Translations under genes and position numbers: made by a program
The notes under the pieces: model-generated
Seen by the model: only the letters and a program-made list of their open reading frames with translations
Databases searched by the model: none
What the model was told of the DNA's origin: nothing
Shown: positions 36,403 through 44,604 of the stretch, piece after piece
Layout: each line of letters starts with the position of its first letter
How positions within the stretch are numbered: the stretch's first letter is position 1
Assembly: GCF_000721235.1 (NCBI RefSeq)
Contig: NZ_JOFH01000018.1
Span: forward strand, 1-64,000
DNA: 64,000 nt
Origin: Streptomyces olivaceus
GTDB taxonomy: Bacteria; Actinomycetota; Actinomycetes; Streptomycetales; Streptomycetaceae
Reading direction: 5' to 3'

Positions 36403-36870
36403 TCAGATCCCCAAATCCTTGATGATCTTGGCCACGTGGCCCGTGGCGCGGACGTTGTAGAGGGCTCGTTCTACCTTGCCCTGCTCGTCGACCACGATCG
36501 TGGAGCGGATGACGCCCATGTAGGTGCGGCCGTAGTTCTTCTTCTCGCCGTAGGCGCCGTACGCGTCGAGGGCCTTCTTGTCCGGGTCGGCGAGGAGGGT
36601 GACCCGGAGGGACTCGGTCTCGCGGAACTTGGCGAGCTTCTCCGGCTGGTCGGGGGAGATGCCGATCACGTCGTACCCCGCGCCCGCGAGCAGGTCGAGG
36701 TTGTCCGTGAAGTCGCAGGCCTGCTTCGTGCAGCCGGGGGTAAGGGCGGCAGGGTAGAAGTAGACGATGACCTTGCGGCCCTTGTGGTCGGACAAGGACA
36801 CCTCGTTGCCGTCGGCGTCCGGGAGGGTGAAGGCGGGGGCCGGGTTCCCGGGCTGGAGTCGCTCGCTCAT
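36403..36870 (-). CDS. bcp: Thiol peroxidase, Bcp-type peroxiredoxin
   Basis: 155 residues. A thioredoxin-dependent peroxidase that reduces hydroperoxides. The peroxidatic Cys47 and resolving Cys52 are in YPAALTPGCTKQACDF (the CxxxxC spacing of the atypical two-cysteine class). The start MSERLQPGNPAPAFTLPDAD is standard. It is a single-gene unit, divergent from the DUF3618 gene. Confidence 0.95.
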   Translation of the reverse strand: MSERLQPGNPAPAFTLPDADGNEVSLSDHKGRKVIVYFYPAALTPGCTKQACDFTDNLDLLAGAGYDVIGISPDQPEKLAKFRETESLRVTLLADPDKKALDAYGAYGEKKNYGRTYMGVIRSTIVVDEQGKVERALYNVRATGHVAKIIKDLGI

Positions 36871-36962
36871 CGGGACAGCGTAACGGGGGGTCCTGACAGT
36901 GCGGAGAAGCCAGTAGCTGACAGACTGTCCAGGACAGTGACCGAAGACTTCGGAGGCGTACG

Positions 36963-37295
36963 GTGGCGGACACGTCGGACATCAGAACCCCGGCGCAGAT
37001 CGAGGCGGACATCAAGCGCCGTCGCGAGGTGCTGGCCGAGACGCTCGACGAGATCGGGGTGCGGGTGCACCCGAAGACGATCGTGGGCGACGCGAAGGCC
37101 AAGGTCGCCTCCAGCGTCGACCACACCCTCGGGCGGGCGTACGTCCAGGCCAATCGGGTGGTCAGCGATGTGAAGTCGCAGTTCGTGGACGAGGAGGGCG
37201 CGCCCCGCCTCGAGCGGGTCGTGCCCGTCGCGCTCGTCGTCGTCGGCGTCGTGGGGCTGATCGCGCTCGGCGGGACCCGGCGGCGCAGGCGCTGA
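36963..37295 (+). CDS. DUF3618 protein with a C-terminal membrane helix
   Basis: 110 residues from a GTG preceded by GGAGG at 6 nt. The N-terminal helix RTPAQIEADIKRRREVLAETLDEIG is the DUF3618 signature, amphipathic and highly charged. A single membrane helix (about 83-103: VVPVALVVVGVVGLIALGG) is followed by a poly-Arg tail. DUF3618 proteins are tail-anchored, and their function is unknown. It lies 23 bp upstream of the GroES-like gene on the same strand, so the two are probably co-transcribed. Confidence 0.85.
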   Translation: MADTSDIRTPAQIEADIKRRREVLAETLDEIGVRVHPKTIVGDAKAKVASSVDHTLGRAYVQANRVVSDVKSQFVDEEGAPRLERVVPVALVVVGVVGLIALGGTRRRRR

Positions 37296-37318
37296 CCGGG
37301 GCCAGGTAGGTTCGGGGC

Positions 37319-37675
37319 GTGAGCGACAGGAAGAACGAGCACGGCGCGGCGGACGACAAGCTGCCCATCCGGATGCTGCACGACCGCGTACTCGTGCGGC
37401 AGGACACCGGTGAGGGCGAGCGGCGTTCCGGGGGCGGCATCCTGATCCCCGCCACGGCGGCGGTCGGCAAGCGGCTGGACTGGGCGGAGGTCGTCGCCGT
37501 CGGGCAGAACGTGCGGTCCGTGGAGCCGGGCGACCGGGTGCTGTACGACCCGGAGGACCGCGCGGAGGTCGAGGTGCGGGGCGTGGGCTACGTGCTCATG
37601 CGCGAGCGTGATCTGCACGCGGTGGCCGCGGACCGGTTCGAGGGGTCGGAGGACTCCACCGGGTTGTATCTGTAG
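37319..37675 (+). CDS. GroES-family co-chaperonin-like protein
   Basis: 118 residues. The Cpn10 fold is visible: IRMLHDRVLVRQDTGEGERRSGGGILIPATA, then KRLDWAEVVAVGQNV and GDRVLYDPED. It has about 20 extra residues compared with GroES (about 97 aa), at both ends. No groEL gene is adjacent; the usual groES-groEL operon is presumably elsewhere. It may be a paralogue with a specialised client or a non-chaperone role. It is likely co-transcribed with the DUF3618 gene. Confidence 0.8.
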   Translation: MSDRKNEHGAADDKLPIRMLHDRVLVRQDTGEGERRSGGGILIPATAAVGKRLDWAEVVAVGQNVRSVEPGDRVLYDPEDRAEVEVRGVGYVLMRERDLHAVAADRFEGSEDSTGLYL

Positions 37676-37694
37676 GCGGGCAGCGATTGAGCTG

Positions 37695-37728
37695 GGAGGG
37701 GCTGGTGACCGTTGTCACCAGCCCCTCC
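37695..37728 (+). terminator. Terminator of the DUF3618/GroES-like unit
   Basis: GGAGGGGCTGGTGAC (37695-37709) and GTCACCAGCCCCTCC (37714-37728) form a perfect 15-bp stem with a 4-nt loop, about 20 bp after the GroES-like stop. Confidence 0.88.
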
Positions 37729-37763
37729 GCCCGTCGGACGGCCTTGTTTTGCTAGCTTGGGGA

Positions 37764-37805
37764 CCCCGACGAGACGCGCCGTACCGGGTGAAGAAAAGAC
37801 GACGC
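37764..37805 (+). ncRNA. Guanidine-III riboswitch (ykkC-III) candidate
   Basis: The 5' part CCCCGACGAGACGCGCCGTA and the 3' part GTGAAGAAAAGACGACGC match, position for position from memory, the guanidine-III consensus (ACGAG...GCGCCGUACC...AAGACGGCGC), which is known in actinobacteria ahead of sugE/gdx genes. The CCG-rich P1 stem is present. One pseudoknot pair deviates (GACGC in place of GGCGC). It begins about 6 bp after a -10-like TAGCTT (37753-37758) and ends about 34 nt before the exporter start, where it could control ribosome access. Confidence 0.75.
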
Positions 37806-37839
37806 ACCACCGTTCAGTTCGTTCACGGAGGTGCCTGTC

Positions 37840-38160
37840 ATGGCGTGGGTTCTGCTGTTCGTCGCCGGTCTGCTCGAGGTGGGCTGGTCGATCGGGATGA
37901 AGTACACCGACGGTTTCACGCGGCTGTGGCCGAGCGTGTTCACCGGTGCCGGGATCGTCGCGAGCATGATGCTGCTGTCGTACGCGGCGCGGACGCTGCC
38001 CATCGGCACCGCCTACGGCGTGTGGGTGGGGATCGGCGCGGCGGGGGCGGCGGTGCTCGGCATGGTGGTGCTGGGTGAGCCGGCGACCGCCGCCCGGATC
38101 TTCTTCATCTGTCTGCTGCTGGTCGCCGTCGTGGGGCTGAAGGCGACCTCGGGTCACTGA
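37840..38160 (+). CDS. SMR-family transporter, SugE/Gdx guanidinium exporter type
   Basis: 106 residues from the ATG at 37840, which has GGAGG 8 nt upstream; a GTG at 37831 is in frame but badly placed. There are four membrane helices, MAWVLLFVAGLLEVGWSIGM with the essential helix-1 Glu13, then SYAARTLPIGTAYGVWVGIG and LLLVAVVGLKATSG. The SugE/Gdx subfamily exports guanidinium in exchange for protons. It is preceded by a guanidine-III riboswitch candidate, which supports this function over general quaternary-amine export. Its stop overlaps the convergent PBP stop by 7 bp. Confidence 0.9.
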   Translation: MAWVLLFVAGLLEVGWSIGMKYTDGFTRLWPSVFTGAGIVASMMLLSYAARTLPIGTAYGVWVGIGAAGAAVLGMVVLGEPATAARIFFICLLLVAVVGLKATSGH

Positions 38161-40592
38161 CGCCGGGGCGGTACGCCGGGCAGGCCGGCGGCGGTGCCCG
38201 CGGTGGTGTCGGTGTCGCCGCCGCCCGGGTCCCCGTCGCCGCCCTCGGTGCCGCCGCCGTTGGACGAGTCGTCCTCGCCTCCGCCCGCGCCTCCGTCGCC
38301 GCCGGGGTCGGTGCTGGGGCCGCCGTTGGTGGGGGTGCCGCCGCCGGTCGACGGGGGGCCGGTCTCGGTGGAGCCGTCGCCGGGCGGGCTGCTGCTGTCG
38401 CCGGTGTCGCCCGGGGTCTCGGAGCCGGTGCCGTCCTCGTCGCCGGTGGAGCCGGTGGAGTCGCCGTCCGGGTCGCCGCTGCCGCTCTCGTCGCCGTCGC
38501 CCGGTGTGTCGGAGGAGTCGCCGGACGGGGGTGCGGTGACGTCGGCGCCGGACTGGAGGTTGAGGTCGAAGTCGGAGACGGGTTCGCCCTCCAGGGCCTT
38601 GCGGGTGTACTGGCCCCAGATCTCGGCGGGTGCGCCGCCGCCGTTGATGCGGTCGAGGCCCATCACGCCGTACAGGGACTTGTGGGCGGCGGTCTTGGGG
38701 TCCTGGCCCATGACGGCGACGACGGTGGACAGCTCGGGGGTGTAGCCGGCGAACCAGGCGGCGGTGTCCTCCTCGGCGGTGCCGGTCTTGCCGGCGGCGG
38801 GGCGGCCGGCGGTCTGGGCGGCGGTTGCGGTGCCCTGCTCGACGACGCTGCGCAGGATGGAGGTGGTGGTGTCGGCGGACTCGCGGCTGACGGCCTGGCG
38901 CTCGCGGCGCTCGGGGAGGTCGACCTCGTGCTTGCCGTCCTTCAGGACCTTCTCGACCGGGGTGTACGTGCCGTGCCGGCCGTGGTTGGCGATGGTCGCG
39001 TAGGCCTCCGCCATGTCGAGGGGGCTGGCGGTGGCGACGCCGAGGGCGATGGAGGGGGTGGGGGTCAGCTCGGGGGTGTCGGAGGAGAGGCCGAGGTCGA
39101 TCGCGGTCTGTTTGACCTTGTCCGAGCCGACGTCGACGGCCATCTGGGCGTAGACGGCGTTGATGGACTTGTCGGTGGCCTCGCGGACGGTGACGTCGCC
39201 GTAGTCGCGGTGGTCCTCGTTCTCGGGGGCGTAGCGGTCGCCGGTCCAGCCCTGGACGGGGCGTTCGCTGGTGCCGTCGTAGCGGGTGTTGGGGTTGATC
39301 GTGCGGCCGTCCTGCGTCTCGGAGTGGTTCTCGACGGCCGAGGTGAAGACGAAGGGCTTGAAGGTGGAGCCGACCTGGTAGTCGCGGCGGGTGGCGCCGG
39401 GCGTGTACTGCTTGACGTAGTCGATGCCGTTGTACATCGCGACGATCTTGCCGGTCTTCGGGTCGACGGAGGCGCCGCCGGCGCGGACGTAGGTGTCGAC
39501 CTTGCGTTCCTTCTGGTCCAGCTGGGACATCAGCTTGTCGTCGACGGCCTTGACGAAGGCGTCCTGCTTGTCCTTCTGGAGGGTGGTGGTGATGCGGTAG
39601 CCGCCGCGGTCGAGCTCCTCCTCGTCGACGATCTCGTGGTCGGTCAGGTACCTCTTGACGATGTCGACGAGGTAGCCGCGCTGGCCGGACATGCCGGTGG
39701 AGACGGTGGACTGCTTCGGCTTGGGGAATTCGGCGGCGGCCCGGTCGGCGCGGCTGATCCAGCCCTTGTCGGCCATGCCGTCCATGACGTAGCCCCAGCG
39801 GGACTCGGCGGCGGCCCGGTTCTCGGGGTGGGCGACGACGTCGTACTGGCTGGGGGCGTTGAGCAGGGAGGCGAGGTAGGCGCCCTGGGCGGCGGTGAGG
39901 TCCTTGGCGTCGACGCCGAAGTAGGCCTGGGCGGCGGCCTGGATGCCGTAGGCGCCGCGGCCGAAGAAGCTGGTGTTGAGGTAGCCCTCCAGGATCTCGC
40001 TCTTGCTCTTCTCGCGGTCGAGCTTGATCGAGATGAAGAACTCCTTCACCTTGCGGGTGACCGTCTGCTCCTGGGCCAGGTAGTAGTTCTTGACGTACTG
40101 CTGGGTGATGGTGGAGCCGGACTGCTTGCCCTTGCCGGTGGCGGTCTTCCAGCCGGCCCGGACCATGGCCGCGGGGTCGATGGCGGACTCGGTGTAGAAG
40201 TCGCGGTCCTCGGCGGCGAGGACGGCGTGCTGGGCGTCCTTGGAGATGCGGGCGAGGGCGACGCTCTCGCGGTTGACCTCGCCGTCGCGGGCGAGGACGC
40301 TGCCGTCGGCGTAGAGGTAGACGTTGCTCTGCTTGGTGGCGAGCGCGTTGGCGGCCGGGATCTGCACCAGGTGGTAGCCGAGGAAGAAGCCGCCGACCAG
40401 CAGCAGGAGGCCGATGACGCAGGTGCCGAGCGCGATGCGCCAGGTGGGGATCAGCCGGCGCCATCCGGTGCGCCTGGGCCGCTTCGGCTTCCCCTGCTTC
40501 CCGGGTTCTCCGGGCTGCCCCGCGCCGGCCGCCGGGGGCTGTCTCGGCGCCCAGCCCTGGTGCGGCTGCTGCGGCTGCGGCTCGTCACTCAT
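38154..40592 (-). CDS. Bifunctional penicillin-binding protein (transglycosylase/transpeptidase)
   Basis: 812 residues from the ATG at 40592. A cytoplasmic Pro/Gln tail, one membrane helix (about 52-74), then the GT51 transglycosylase domain with catalytic Glu128 (AAEDRDFYTE) and the GSTITQQ motif. The transpeptidase domain has SxxK at Ser409-Lys412 (GSTFKPF), SxN at 476-478 (DKSINAV) and KTG at 602-604. The C-terminal 130 residues are low-complexity Asp/Gly/Ser/Thr/Pro. It polymerises and cross-links peptidoglycan at the outer membrane face. A repeat-rich promoter region lies upstream. Confidence 0.94.
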   Translation of the reverse strand: MSDEPQPQQPHQGWAPRQPPAAGAGQPGEPGKQGKPKRPRRTGWRRLIPTWRIALGTCVIGLLLLVGGFFLGYHLVQIPAANALATKQSNVYLYADGSVLARDGEVNRESVALARISKDAQHAVLAAEDRDFYTESAIDPAAMVRAGWKTATGKGKQSGSTITQQYVKNYYLAQEQTVTRKVKEFFISIKLDREKSKSEILEGYLNTSFFGRGAYGIQAAAQAYFGVDAKDLTAAQGAYLASLLNAPSQYDVVAHPENRAAAESRWGYVMDGMADKGWISRADRAAAEFPKPKQSTVSTGMSGQRGYLVDIVKRYLTDHEIVDEEELDRGGYRITTTLQKDKQDAFVKAVDDKLMSQLDQKERKVDTYVRAGGASVDPKTGKIVAMYNGIDYVKQYTPGATRRDYQVGSTFKPFVFTSAVENHSETQDGRTINPNTRYDGTSERPVQGWTGDRYAPENEDHRDYGDVTVREATDKSINAVYAQMAVDVGSDKVKQTAIDLGLSSDTPELTPTPSIALGVATASPLDMAEAYATIANHGRHGTYTPVEKVLKDGKHEVDLPERRERQAVSRESADTTTSILRSVVEQGTATAAQTAGRPAAGKTGTAEEDTAAWFAGYTPELSTVVAVMGQDPKTAAHKSLYGVMGLDRINGGGAPAEIWGQYTRKALEGEPVSDFDLNLQSGADVTAPPSGDSSDTPGDGDESGSGDPDGDSTGSTGDEDGTGSETPGDTGDSSSPPGDGSTETGPPSTGGGTPTNGGPSTDPGGDGGAGGGEDDSSNGGGTEGGDGDPGGGDTDTTAGTAAGLPGVPPRRQ

Positions 40593-40740
40593 CTCGTGCA
40601 CGGGCTCCTGTTTCACTGCGTATGGTTTTCACTGCGTATGGGCACTGCGTACGCTTTTCGCATCGTACGGTTTTCGCGGCGTACGGTGCGGTCTCGTACG
40701 GCCTTCTGGTCTCGTACGGCCTTGTGCGTCTTGGTAGCCC
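40593..40740. repeat. Degenerate CGTACGG repeat region upstream of the PBP gene
   Basis: About seven imperfect copies of a CGTACGG/CGTATGG core occur between 40616 and 40735, spaced about 13 to 18 bp apart (TGCGTATGG, TGCGTACG, ATCGTACGG, GGCGTACGG, TCGTACGG twice). They fall in the 321-bp gene-free interval 40593-40913 between the divergent PBP and ABC-2 genes; the rest of that interval shows nothing else. CGTACG is itself a palindrome. Confidence 0.7.
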
Positions 40741-40913
40741 TCTGAGGGCTTCTCACGCTTCCGGGGCCTCTGTAGCTTCTCCGGCCTCTTGAGAAGACTC
40801 TCGCACCGGCTGTTCCGTTCCCGCTCGACGGCACACCAGGGAAATTCCGTGGCACGGGTGGCCCGGCCCGCAGTAGGCTCCTGCGCTTTGGTGCCGGTCG
40901 GAGGGTGGAGGCT

Positions 40914-41720
40914 GTGGGAGCGGGTTCGTGGCGGTTGTACGTCGCCGTCGCGGCGGGCGGTTTCCGACGGTACGCGACGTATCGGGTGGCCACCGCCGCC
41001 GGGGTGTTCACGAACACCGTCTTCGGACTGATCCTCGTCTACACCTATCTGGCCCTGTGGGACGAGAAGCCGCAGCTCGGAGGGTACGACCAGGCGCAGG
41101 CCACGACGTACGTGTGGCTGGGGCAGGCGCTGCTCGCCGCGCTGGCGATCGGCGGCGGCGGTATGGAGAACGAGCTGATGGAGCGCATCCGGACGGGTGA
41201 CATCGCCGTCGATCTGTACCGGCCGGCCGACCTCCAGCTGCGGTGGCTGGCGGAGGACGTGGGGCGGGCGCTCTTCCAGCTGCTGGGGCGCGGCCTGCTG
41301 CCGTTCGTCTTCGGGTCGCTGTTCTTCCCGGTGGCGCTGCCGCGGGAGGTGTCCGTGTGGGCGGCGTTCCTGCTGGCCGTGGCGCTGGCGATGCTGGTGG
41401 GCTTCGCGCTGCGCTATCTGGTGGCGCTGTCGGCGTTCTGGCTGCTCGACGGCACGGGGGTGTCGCAGATGGCGTGGATCGCGGGGCTGTTCTGTTCGGG
41501 GATGCTGCTGCCGCTGAACGTGTTCCCGGGTGCGTTCGGCGAGGTCGTACGGGTGCTGCCGTGGTCGTCGCTGCTGCAGGGGCCGGCCGACGTGCTGCTG
41601 GGGGAGGCGGACCCGCTGGGCGTCTTCGCCTTCCAGGCGGCGTGGGCGGTGGCGCTGCTCGCGGTGGGGCGGCTGGTGCAGTCGGTGGCGACGCGACGGG
41701 TGGTGGTCCAGGGTGGCTGA
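40914..41720 (+). CDS. ABC-2 type transporter membrane subunit
   Basis: 268 residues from the GTG at 40914, with GGAGG 9 nt upstream; a GTG at 40905 is in frame. Six predicted helices, with the first hydrophilic loop GGFRRYATYRVATAAGVFTN and a long C-terminal hydrophobic segment. It belongs to the DUF990-like ABC-2 family. It is the first of three genes (two membrane subunits and an ATPase) in a tightly spaced unit, so the product is half of a heterodimeric exporter. The substrate is unknown. Confidence 0.82.
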   Translation: MGAGSWRLYVAVAAGGFRRYATYRVATAAGVFTNTVFGLILVYTYLALWDEKPQLGGYDQAQATTYVWLGQALLAALAIGGGGMENELMERIRTGDIAVDLYRPADLQLRWLAEDVGRALFQLLGRGLLPFVFGSLFFPVALPREVSVWAAFLLAVALAMLVGFALRYLVALSAFWLLDGTGVSQMAWIAGLFCSGMLLPLNVFPGAFGEVVRVLPWSSLLQGPADVLLGEADPLGVFAFQAAWAVALLAVGRLVQSVATRRVVVQGG

Positions 41721-41730
41721 GGGGACTGAC

Positions 41731-42600
41731 GTGACGGAGGCGGCCGGGAGGGCCGGGACGTTCGACCCGGTGGTGTGGGAGCCGCGGCGCGGGCGCGTCA
41801 TGGCAGGGCTGCGGACGTACGGGCTGGTCGCCGGAATGTGGATCAGGTCGACGATGGCGTACCGGACGTCCTTCGTGCTGACGGCGTTCGGGAACTTCGC
41901 GATGACCGCGCTGGACTTCGTGGCGATCCTGCTGATGTTCTCCCGGGTCGACGCGCTGGGCGGCTGGTCGCTGCCGGAGGTGGCGTTCCTGTACGGGCTG
42001 TCCGGGGTGTCCTTCGGGCTCGCGGACCTGGCGATCGGCTCGATGGAGCGGCTGGGGCAGCGGGTGCGGGACGGCACGCTGGACACGCTGCTGGTGCGTC
42101 CGGCGCCGGTGCTCGCGCAGGTGGCGGGGGACCGGTTCGGGCTTCGCCGCCTCGGCCGGGTGGTGCAGGGGCTGATGGTGCTCGGGTACGCGCTGGTGGT
42201 CGTCGACATCGACTGGACGCCGGCGAAGGTGCTGCTGCTGCCGGTGGCGCTGCTCAGCGGGGCGGGGATCTTCTGCGCGGTGTTCGTGGCGGCGGGGGCC
42301 TTCCAGTTCGCGGCGCAGGACGCCTCCGAGGTGGCGAACGCCTTCACCTACGGCGGTACGACGATGCTCCAGTACCCGCCGACGGTGTTCGCACTCGACC
42401 TGGTGCGCGGCGCGACGTTCGTGGTGCCGCTGGCCTTCGTGAACTGGCTGCCGGCGGGCTACGTGCTGGACCGGCCCTATCCGCTGGACCTGCCGGGATG
42501 GGTGGCGTTCACCCCGCCGCTGGCGGCCGCGGCCTGCTGCGCGCTGGCGGGCCTCGCCTGGCGGGCGGGCCTTCGTTCGTACCGGAGTACGGGGAGCTGA
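41731..42600 (+). CDS. ABC-2 type transporter membrane subunit
   Basis: 289 residues from the GTG at 41731 (GAGGGG 6 nt upstream); a GTG at 41713 overlapping the upstream stop is an alternative. It is paralogous to the gene before it: RTYGLVAGMWIRSTMAYRTS near the start, about six helices, and the loop SMERLGQRVRDGTLDTLLVR resembling the ATPase-facing region of the family. Together with the upstream subunit and the downstream ATPase it forms a complete exporter. Confidence 0.82.
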   Translation: MTEAAGRAGTFDPVVWEPRRGRVMAGLRTYGLVAGMWIRSTMAYRTSFVLTAFGNFAMTALDFVAILLMFSRVDALGGWSLPEVAFLYGLSGVSFGLADLAIGSMERLGQRVRDGTLDTLLVRPAPVLAQVAGDRFGLRRLGRVVQGLMVLGYALVVVDIDWTPAKVLLLPVALLSGAGIFCAVFVAAGAFQFAAQDASEVANAFTYGGTTMLQYPPTVFALDLVRGATFVVPLAFVNWLPAGYVLDRPYPLDLPGWVAFTPPLAAAACCALAGLAWRAGLRSYRSTGS

Positions 42601-42605
42601 GGGAG

Positions 42606-43634
42606 ATGGCTGAGTTGGAGACGGAGACGGAGACGGAGACGGCGGCGGAGGCCGGGGCCGGGGCGGGCGCCGGGGCCTTCATCGAGCTGGACGGCGTCGA
42701 GAAGGTCTTCGACGTGCGCAAGAAGACCGGGTTCCTGAAGCGGGAGCGGCGGCAGGTGCGGGCCGTGGACGGCCTGTCGTTCACCGTGTCGCGCGGCGAG
42801 ATGGTCGGCTACATCGGCCCGAACGGCGCCGGGAAGTCGACGACGATCAAGATGCTCACCGGCATCCTGACGCCCAGCGGCGGCCGGCTGAGGGTGGCCG
42901 GGATCGACCCGTCCCGGGAGCGGACCCGCCTCGCACACCGCATAGGCGTCGTCTTCGGACAGCGCACGACGCTCTGGTGGGACCTGCCGCTGATCGACTC
43001 CTACCGGCTGATGCACCGCATGTACCGCATCCCGGACGCCCGGTACCGCGAGAACCTGGACCGCTGCGTCGAACTCCTCCAGCTGGGCGAGCTGCTGGAC
43101 GTCCCGGTGCGGCAGCTGTCGCTGGGCCAGCGGATGCGCGGCGACATCGCTGCGGCGCTGCTGCACGACCCGGACGTGCTGTACCTGGACGAGCCGACGA
43201 TCGGACTCGACGTCGTCTCCAAGGCCAAGGTGCGGGGATTCCTGCGGGACTTGAACGCGGAGCGGGGGACGACGGTGCTGCTGACCACGCACGACCTCCA
43301 GGACATCGAGCAGCTGTGCTCGCGCGTGATGGTCATCGACCACGGGCGGCTGATGTACGACGGTCCGCTGGACGGGCTGCACGAGGCGGGGGAGAGCGAG
43401 CGGACGCTGGTGGTCGACCTGGAGCGGGAGTTGCCGCCGATCGACGCTCCGGAGCCGGCGCGCGTGGTGCGGGTGGAGGGGCCGCGGCAGTGGCTGGCGT
43501 TCCCGGCCTCGGCGTCGGCCGCGGGGCTGGTGGCGCGGGTCGCGGAGCGGTATCCGCTGGTGGACCTGTCGGTGCGGGAACCGGACATCGAAGCGGTGAT
43601 CGCCAAGATGTACGCGGAACGTGCCGGTGCGTAG
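42606..43634 (+). CDS. ABC transporter ATPase
   Basis: 342 residues from the ATG at 42606, five bases after the upstream stop. Walker A GPNGAGKST (about 77-85), Q-loop VFGQRTTLWW, signature LSLGQRMRGDIA, Walker B VLYLDEPTIGLD, and switch His in TTHDLQD. The N-terminus carries a Glu-Thr run encoded by four 6-bp GAGACG repeats (42618-42641), which could change copy number in frame. The signature is LSLGQ rather than LSGGQ, as in the ABC-2 exporter ATPases of this branch. It drives the two preceding membrane subunits. Confidence 0.9.
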   Translation: MAELETETETETAAEAGAGAGAGAFIELDGVEKVFDVRKKTGFLKRERRQVRAVDGLSFTVSRGEMVGYIGPNGAGKSTTIKMLTGILTPSGGRLRVAGIDPSRERTRLAHRIGVVFGQRTTLWWDLPLIDSYRLMHRMYRIPDARYRENLDRCVELLQLGELLDVPVRQLSLGQRMRGDIAAALLHDPDVLYLDEPTIGLDVVSKAKVRGFLRDLNAERGTTVLLTTHDLQDIEQLCSRVMVIDHGRLMYDGPLDGLHEAGESERTLVVDLERELPPIDAPEPARVVRVEGPRQWLAFPASASAAGLVARVAERYPLVDLSVREPDIEAVIAKMYAERAGA

Positions 43635-43667
43635 TGCCCGGCGCGGTGACTACGTAGGCTGCTGTCC

Positions 43668-44492
43668 ATGACCGACGACGCCCCGGAACTCCGCGCCTCC
43701 GACGCCGACCGTGAACGAGTCGCCGAGGTGCTGCGCGACGCCCTCGCCGAGGGCCGCCTGGACATGGCCGAGTTCGAGGAGCGCCTGGACGCCACGTACA
43801 GCGCGCGGACCTACGGGGAACTGGCGCCGATCACCCGGGACCTGCCGGTCGGCGGGGCGGGCGCGGCGCCCGAGGTGTCGATGACCAAGCGGCCGGCGGC
43901 GGCCGGGGACTGGGCGGGCCGGATCACCGGCGGCGAGCCGTCGTCGACCTGGGCGGTCGCCGTGATGTCCGGCTTCCAGCGCAAGGGGCGCTGGACGGTG
44001 CCGAAGCGGTTCAATTCCTTCGCGTTCTGGGGCGGCGGCGAGTTCGACCTGCGCGAGGCGGACTTCGCGGCCGGCGAAGTCGTGATCAACTGCGTCGCGA
44101 TCATGGGCGGGATGCAGGTGGTCGTGCCACCCGGCGTCGAGGTGGTCGTGCGCGGCATCGGCATCATGGGCGGCTTCGACCACCGCGAGGAGGGCGTCCC
44201 CGGCGACCCGGGCGCCCCGCGCGTGGTCGTGACCGGCTTCGCCTTCTGGGGCGGCGTCGGCGTGGAGCGCAAGCTGACCCGGGCGGAGAAGCTCCGGATC
44301 AAGGAGGAGCGGCGGCAGGAGAAGCTGGAGCGCCGCAAGGGGCGGGACCGGGACCGGCCGGAGCAGGGCTCGGTCCGCAAGGAGCTGGACGCCCCGGCCG
44401 CCCGTCCCGGCCTCCACGACCTGCTCGGCGAGGACCGGGCCCGTGACCGCGAGTTGGAGCGGGAGCGCAGGCGCCGCGACGACAGCCGCTGA
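43668..44492 (+). CDS. DUF1707 protein with a DUF2154-like C-terminal region
   Basis: 274 residues. The N-terminal DUF1707 domain reads LRASDADRERVAEVLRDALAEGRLDMAEFEERLDATYSARTYGELA, an actinobacterial motif usually on cytoplasmic or membrane-linked regulators. The middle (about 95-205) has the repeats of a beta-helix-like DUF2154/LiaF-type region (VINCVAIMGGMQVVVPPGVEVV). The C-terminus is highly charged (Arg/Glu-rich, possible coiled coil). No membrane helix. The function is unknown; LiaF-like domains act in cell-envelope stress sensing. It is monocistronic. Confidence 0.85.
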   Translation: MTDDAPELRASDADRERVAEVLRDALAEGRLDMAEFEERLDATYSARTYGELAPITRDLPVGGAGAAPEVSMTKRPAAAGDWAGRITGGEPSSTWAVAVMSGFQRKGRWTVPKRFNSFAFWGGGEFDLREADFAAGEVVINCVAIMGGMQVVVPPGVEVVVRGIGIMGGFDHREEGVPGDPGAPRVVVTGFAFWGGVGVERKLTRAEKLRIKEERRQEKLERRKGRDRDRPEQGSVRKELDAPAARPGLHDLLGEDRARDRELERERRRRDDSR

Positions 44493-44604
44493 CCGGCCCG
44501 CCGTACCCGCGGCAGCCGCGTGACCGGCCGGCCGCTCACGCGGCAGCAGGGTTCCGAACGCGCGGTACGTGACCGCCTGTTGCGGACGCCGGCCGCCGGG
44601 CTGG

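Noticed and set aside
37588..40464. A 958-codon minus-strand frame across the SMR and PBP genes
   Set aside because: It is Arg/Pro-rich, a frame-shifted reading of the PBP gene and beyond. It has no recognisable motif and crosses a strong terminator and the riboswitch candidate.
40593..40740. CRISPR array
   Set aside because: The CGTACGG cores are short and degenerate, their spacing varies from about 13 to 18 bp, and there are no cas genes. It is not a CRISPR.
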